DNA of 64,000 nt from Plazaster borealis (taxonomy: Eukaryota > Echinodermata > Asteroidea > Forcipulatida > Labidiasteridae): positions 26,464,822-26,528,821 of the forward strand of contig CM037473.1 in NCBI GenBank assembly GCA_021014325.1, in the 5' to 3' direction. Shown here piece after piece: positions 60,195 to 64,000 of the stretch. Position numbers and translations under genes: made by a program. The notes beneath the pieces were generated by a model. The model was not told where the DNA came from and made no database searches. It worked only from the letters and a program-made list of their open reading frames with translations. The number at the start of each line of letters is the position of its first letter. Within the stretch, counting starts at the first letter, position 1.

Positions 60195-60238
60195 TGAAAA
60201 TCCAGTGTATGTGTAATGAAAATCCAGTGTATGTGTAA
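60195..60238. repeat. 22-bp unit in two exact copies
   Basis: TGAAAATCCAGTGTATGTGT plus AA is repeated directly without change. Confidence 0.9.
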
Positions 60239-61989
60239 ATATACATACATGTAAGTATCACTTTTTATTTTTGTTGTTATAGCATTTGTTTTTATTGTAA
60301 ATAATTTGTTATAAAACCAGAGCCAGAGCCGCAACTATTTTTTTGTTTGGCCATAGTGTTTTGTGGCCTACCAAAGTTATTGTAGACCATCAGACCATAG
60401 AGAAAGAACTCTGTGGACCTTTCTCTATGATCAGACTGATTGTATCTGCATGCATGCATAATTACAGTGGTGTCAAGGCTGCCTGGCCACATGCCTAATT
60501 GGGCATGCCTTGCATATTCTCACACCAAGCATGTAAAAACAAAATCTGGTTCCTCATTTCCACACAAGCTTGACTTACAAAAACACTTTCACTTACAATA
60601 CCTGTCACAGTCAATATCCAATAAAACAATCCCTATCATGGACAAACATTATACAGTATATCATAATTGTTCTCATTGCTCCTAAAATATGTATCTCTCT
60701 CACTCCAAATCATACCTTCAACTTCAATTTATTTTCAACACATCAAAAAATATCAATTACAACTTATATGGGAGAATTTCAAATAGAAGATTCATGATGG
60801 AGCTTTAGTAAAGAATGGCAAATAAATGGAAAATGGGTGACACTGCAGAGGTGCCCATGGATACGTGTACATGTAAGGAACTTAACATTAACACAAAACA
60901 TTCCCACTTGCTAATAATATATTCATAAATAACAGCTGAAGCTGTTTAAGACCGGCTGGCTTCGTGTTGGGCGCAGCAGCTCATGTACACCAATTTAAAT
61001 TACGCAAAACGCAAAAAAAGAAACAGTGTGACATTGTCTATAATTGTGATATTATATTGCTTTTTAACATAAGGGCATTTATGAGCGGGAATAAAGAGTA
61101 GGACTGTTCTTAAGCGGCCGTTTAAAGGCATGCAGATGCGAGTCTTCGCCTTCTGCCCACTCCCCCTACGGCCCTTTTATCCGACCCCGACGACCTCGCT
61201 TAAGTTTAAGCCTTATTTCCTACTTCTATATTAATAGTCTTTTGAACATGATACAAACAAAATATAAACAAAATAATTTTCTCCACAATGTGCTTTGGGT
61301 TGACATGTTGGGATACATAGTGATACAATGTAGCAACAAAGTATTACAATGCATGTGACAGAGCAATCCCTTATAAAAACAAGAATACTGGGTATGGTTT
61401 AGTTGAAAGCAAAGTAATACATTGAGTTAAACTTTATGGCTTTCAACTTAGCTGTTGTTTACAAACAGTTGTGAAATGGTGACAGCACACAATATTAACT
61501 GTATACTGGTCTCTATGGTGAATTCAATTTCACATTATATTTCAAAATTCTGGTCAAAACCCTTGATCAATATCTTAAACCACTATGTATTTTTAGTAAG
61601 TAAACAGGAACTGTAATTACTGAAATTGTGTACTAGTAATAAAAAAGAAACACAATTTTTTGCAATGATGTTCAAACTTCAAACATACACAATTTATTGT
61701 GTTGAACTCATCAAAGGTCAAAACAGAGTGAAAAAAGAACGGACAATTTGTTATATAAAAACATTCTTTATGTAAATCTCACATAATTGCTATTCTATTC
61801 AAATGTGTAAATCTGAAAGCTGTCTGAAATGACAGCTTCAGCTGCTGTTATTGCTGTTTAATAAACAATGGTGTAACCAGATATTTTCTTTTTTTGTTTG
61901 GAGGGGGAGCGAGGGAGTTGGGGAAAAAGAACAAATTGGGGGATTTGATACATCAAACCATTCATTTGTGCATTTTGTTAATTTCAATT

Positions 61990-63222
61990 TTTTATTTTTA
62001 GCTGTTTCGGTGTACACACCGAAACAGCTCTTGTTTTCGTTAAGATTTTTTTTATTATTTTTTTTAGCTGTTTCGCTAGCGGAGTGAAACAGCTCTTGTT
62101 TTCGTTAAAGTTTTTGTTATTATTGTTTTTTTTATTTGTCTGTTTCAGACAAAAAGCCATTGAGATAATGCACGGTTCGTCCAAGCGGCCTTTTGCATAG
62201 TTTCTAAAGAGCAATTGCAATGAAACTTTTAGGGATGAAAGGCATTGGTGCAAGGAAGGTCTTAAACGAAATTCGTCATGATGACGTCATCACCTGTCAC
62301 GTGACGTCATCTTAAAGGTTTCTGATTTAAATATTTGAAAACCCGTATCAAATCAGCCACAAGAGACCGTAGCTTTCTGATTGCGGGATTGGGTAGGGAT
62401 AAAATAGGTCTTCAATTTTTTCAGTGTGCGTGACCTCACATGACCTCTACTTCCGGTCGAAACCAGAAGTGCCTCGTATTTCAAAAGTGGCAAAAGTTAT
62501 GAACTTGCTTTTAACGATGTTAGTCTCTGGCATGAGTGGGCAATTAAAAATAAATACCGATGACGTCACGATACACAAGAGCGCCCTCTAGCGGCAGGTT
62601 GAAAACTGTTCAAAATGGACTTTTTGAAGATGTGTGTGGTGAAGTTTTGTGCAATCACTTCAAAATTTACACACATGTTGATCGTCAGGCAGCCATCATA
62701 TGTGTGAAGTTTCAGATCAATGACGTCATCGGGGGTCACGTGACACGGCATTAAAGGTGCACTTTTTGAAGTCGTATATCTCCCGAAGTATTAGTGCGAT
62801 CATGTTGAAACTTGGTAGGTTGTTAGATATTGGCACGTTCCTATGAAGTGTGAAGTAACGTCATGATGACGTCATTACTCGACTTGTTATGATTTGTTCA
62901 TGTTTTGCCCCTTTAAGTCAGAAATTGCTAACGGAGCATGCTTTAATCCAAATTCTTTTAAAAACAGGCTTGATATGTCATTACTGATTCGAAAAATATT
63001 TCACGTCATCATGACGTCATCATTTCTCAGGTTATATTATCTTAAAGGTACATTTTTGCAAGATATATAATAGACAATGAATTCGATCTAACAAGGCATT
63101 AAATAGTGTGTTATTAAGTTGATTATGTACACACTACAACACTTTCATATTCACTTGATTAATTTGAAAAAATTCTAAACGAAACAGCTCTGCATTTGTG
63201 CACAAATGCAATCATTCCTAGT
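61990..63222. mobile_element. Repeat block bounded by AGCTGTTTCG palindromes
   Basis: The block starts with hairpins GCTGTTTCGGTGT/ACACCGAAACAGC (62001-62028) and GCTGTTTCGCT/AGTGAAACAGC (62067-62093), each followed by TCTTGTTTTCGTTAA. It ends near 63180 with CGAAACAGCTC and the palindrome TGCATTTGTGCACAAATGCA. The interior carries many TGACGTCA octamers and degenerate GACCTCTACTTCCGG-type units. No protein is encoded. Confidence 0.65.
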
Positions 63223-63644
63223 TTTTTTTTTTTCTTCTCCTTTTTCAGACTTTTCTCCATAGGTTTAACACACGTTTCTTTCTACCCATCCACTTTGGCA
63301 CTTTTTTGAAACCGATTGATTTGGGACTTGGTACACACTTAGAACACCACCCACAGATGGTCCTAGAAGAAATTTGTGATCGTGACGTCATCAGATGTGG
63401 GGGTTACGTAACATTAAAGATGCATTTTGTGATTGCGCAATCACAGCTAGGCGTCAAAGACTGTCGTGGTGATATACGTACGTTGTAATAGGGTTTTCGT
63501 TAAAAGGCATTGGATTGGGATAAGTTACATACCATCGTGTACCTTATCAAATTTATTAGTATGAAAAACACATTTTTGTTACTGTGACATCATCAGGTGT
63601 CAAATTACGGTAATTAAAAGCTTTAATGAGTTAATCTTTGCAGC

Positions 63645-64000
63645 ACCATATCTCAAGAAGTACATGGCCGATTTTCAAACTGTTTTCAGTTATTGACTCC
63701 TTGGGCATTGGAAAGTAGCCTTGGGTAACCGTGACCCCATGTTGACCTTTAGTTCCGGGTCAACCGGAAGTGGGACCATATCTCAAGAACTACCCAACCG
63801 ATTTTCAATTTCTTTTCAGTTATAGATACTTTGAGCATTAAATTAAAGATTAAACTTCGGTTACCGTGACCCCGGGTTGACCTTTACTTTCGGGTCAACC
63901 GGAAGTCGGACCATATTTCAAGAACTACACAACCGATTTTAAAACTTTTTTCAGTTATGGACTCCTTGGGAATTGGAGATTAGCCTTGGGTAACCGTGAC
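63645..64000. repeat. ~130-bp tandem array running off the window
   Basis: ACCATATCTCAAGAA at 63645 recurs at 63775 and, as ACCATATTTCAAGAA, at 63910. Each unit continues through ACCGATTTT, TTTTCAGTTAT, ACTCCTTGGG-like and GGTAACCGTGACCCC to GGGTCAACCGGAAGT. About 2.7 units are visible, with periods of 130 and 135 bp, and the array continues past base 64000. Confidence 0.9.

Larger units (their letters stand above)
56325..64000. other. Part of a 5' MED13 intron, at least 7.7 kb
   Basis: No further MED13 coding exon is found upstream of 56324 within the window, so this stretch should be intron. It contains an ACATGTA tract (57507-57525), a dispersed repeat copy, a 22-bp duplication (60195-60238) and the repeat block from 61990 onward. 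An open frame at 59218-59472 on the minus strand does not match MED13 or anything I recognise. Confidence 0.65.

Noticed and set aside
63645..64000. A CRISPR array
   Set aside because: Units are 130-135 bp, degenerate and without unique spacers, in an animal genome.

Overview
This is animal (metazoan) nuclear DNA: AT-rich, intron-dense, and full of short interspersed elements, MITE-like inverted repeats and ATT/ACATGTA simple repeats. The repeat style suggests an ambulacrarian, probably an echinoderm and perhaps a sea star. That lineage call rests on recognising repeats from memory and is only moderately sure. The window is not bacterial and contains no operon, phage or CRISPR array.

One protein-coding gene is recognisable and it dominates the window: MED13 (co-orthologue of vertebrate MED13 and MED13L) on the minus strand, the subunit that tethers the CDK8 kinase module to core Mediator. 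I traced 32 coding exons from 56324 down to the stop codon at 12743. All boundaries are GT/AG, every splice phase agrees, and they join into one open frame of 2,071 codons plus stop. The 5' exons (roughly the first 120-150 residues by comparison with vertebrate proteins), the promoter and the 5' UTR lie beyond base 64000.

Layout: 1-2306, a foldback element with ~570-bp arms; ~2500-2760, an unrecognised coding-like fragment; 3643-4266, two small inverted-repeat elements; ~4300-12742, the 3' flank, probably including a long 3' UTR, with a 27-bp-stem hairpin and a 72-bp tandem duplication; 12743-36235, the compact exon-rich part of MED13 (29 of the 32 coding exons lie at or below 38235); 36236-56237, large introns carrying dispersed repeats, a Harbinger-like MITE and a nested insertion; 56325-64000, part of a 5' intron that ends in a repeat block holding seven TGACGTCA octamers and a ~130-bp tandem array running off the window.

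No novel multi-gene system is visible. The points most worth a second look are decayed duplicates of the 5' edge of a MED13 exon, a family of at least five related ~300-450-bp repeats inside MED13 introns, the large foldback element, the TGACGTCA cluster, a conserved Fbw7-type degron, a NAGNAG acceptor, and a charged helix that appears specific to this lineage.
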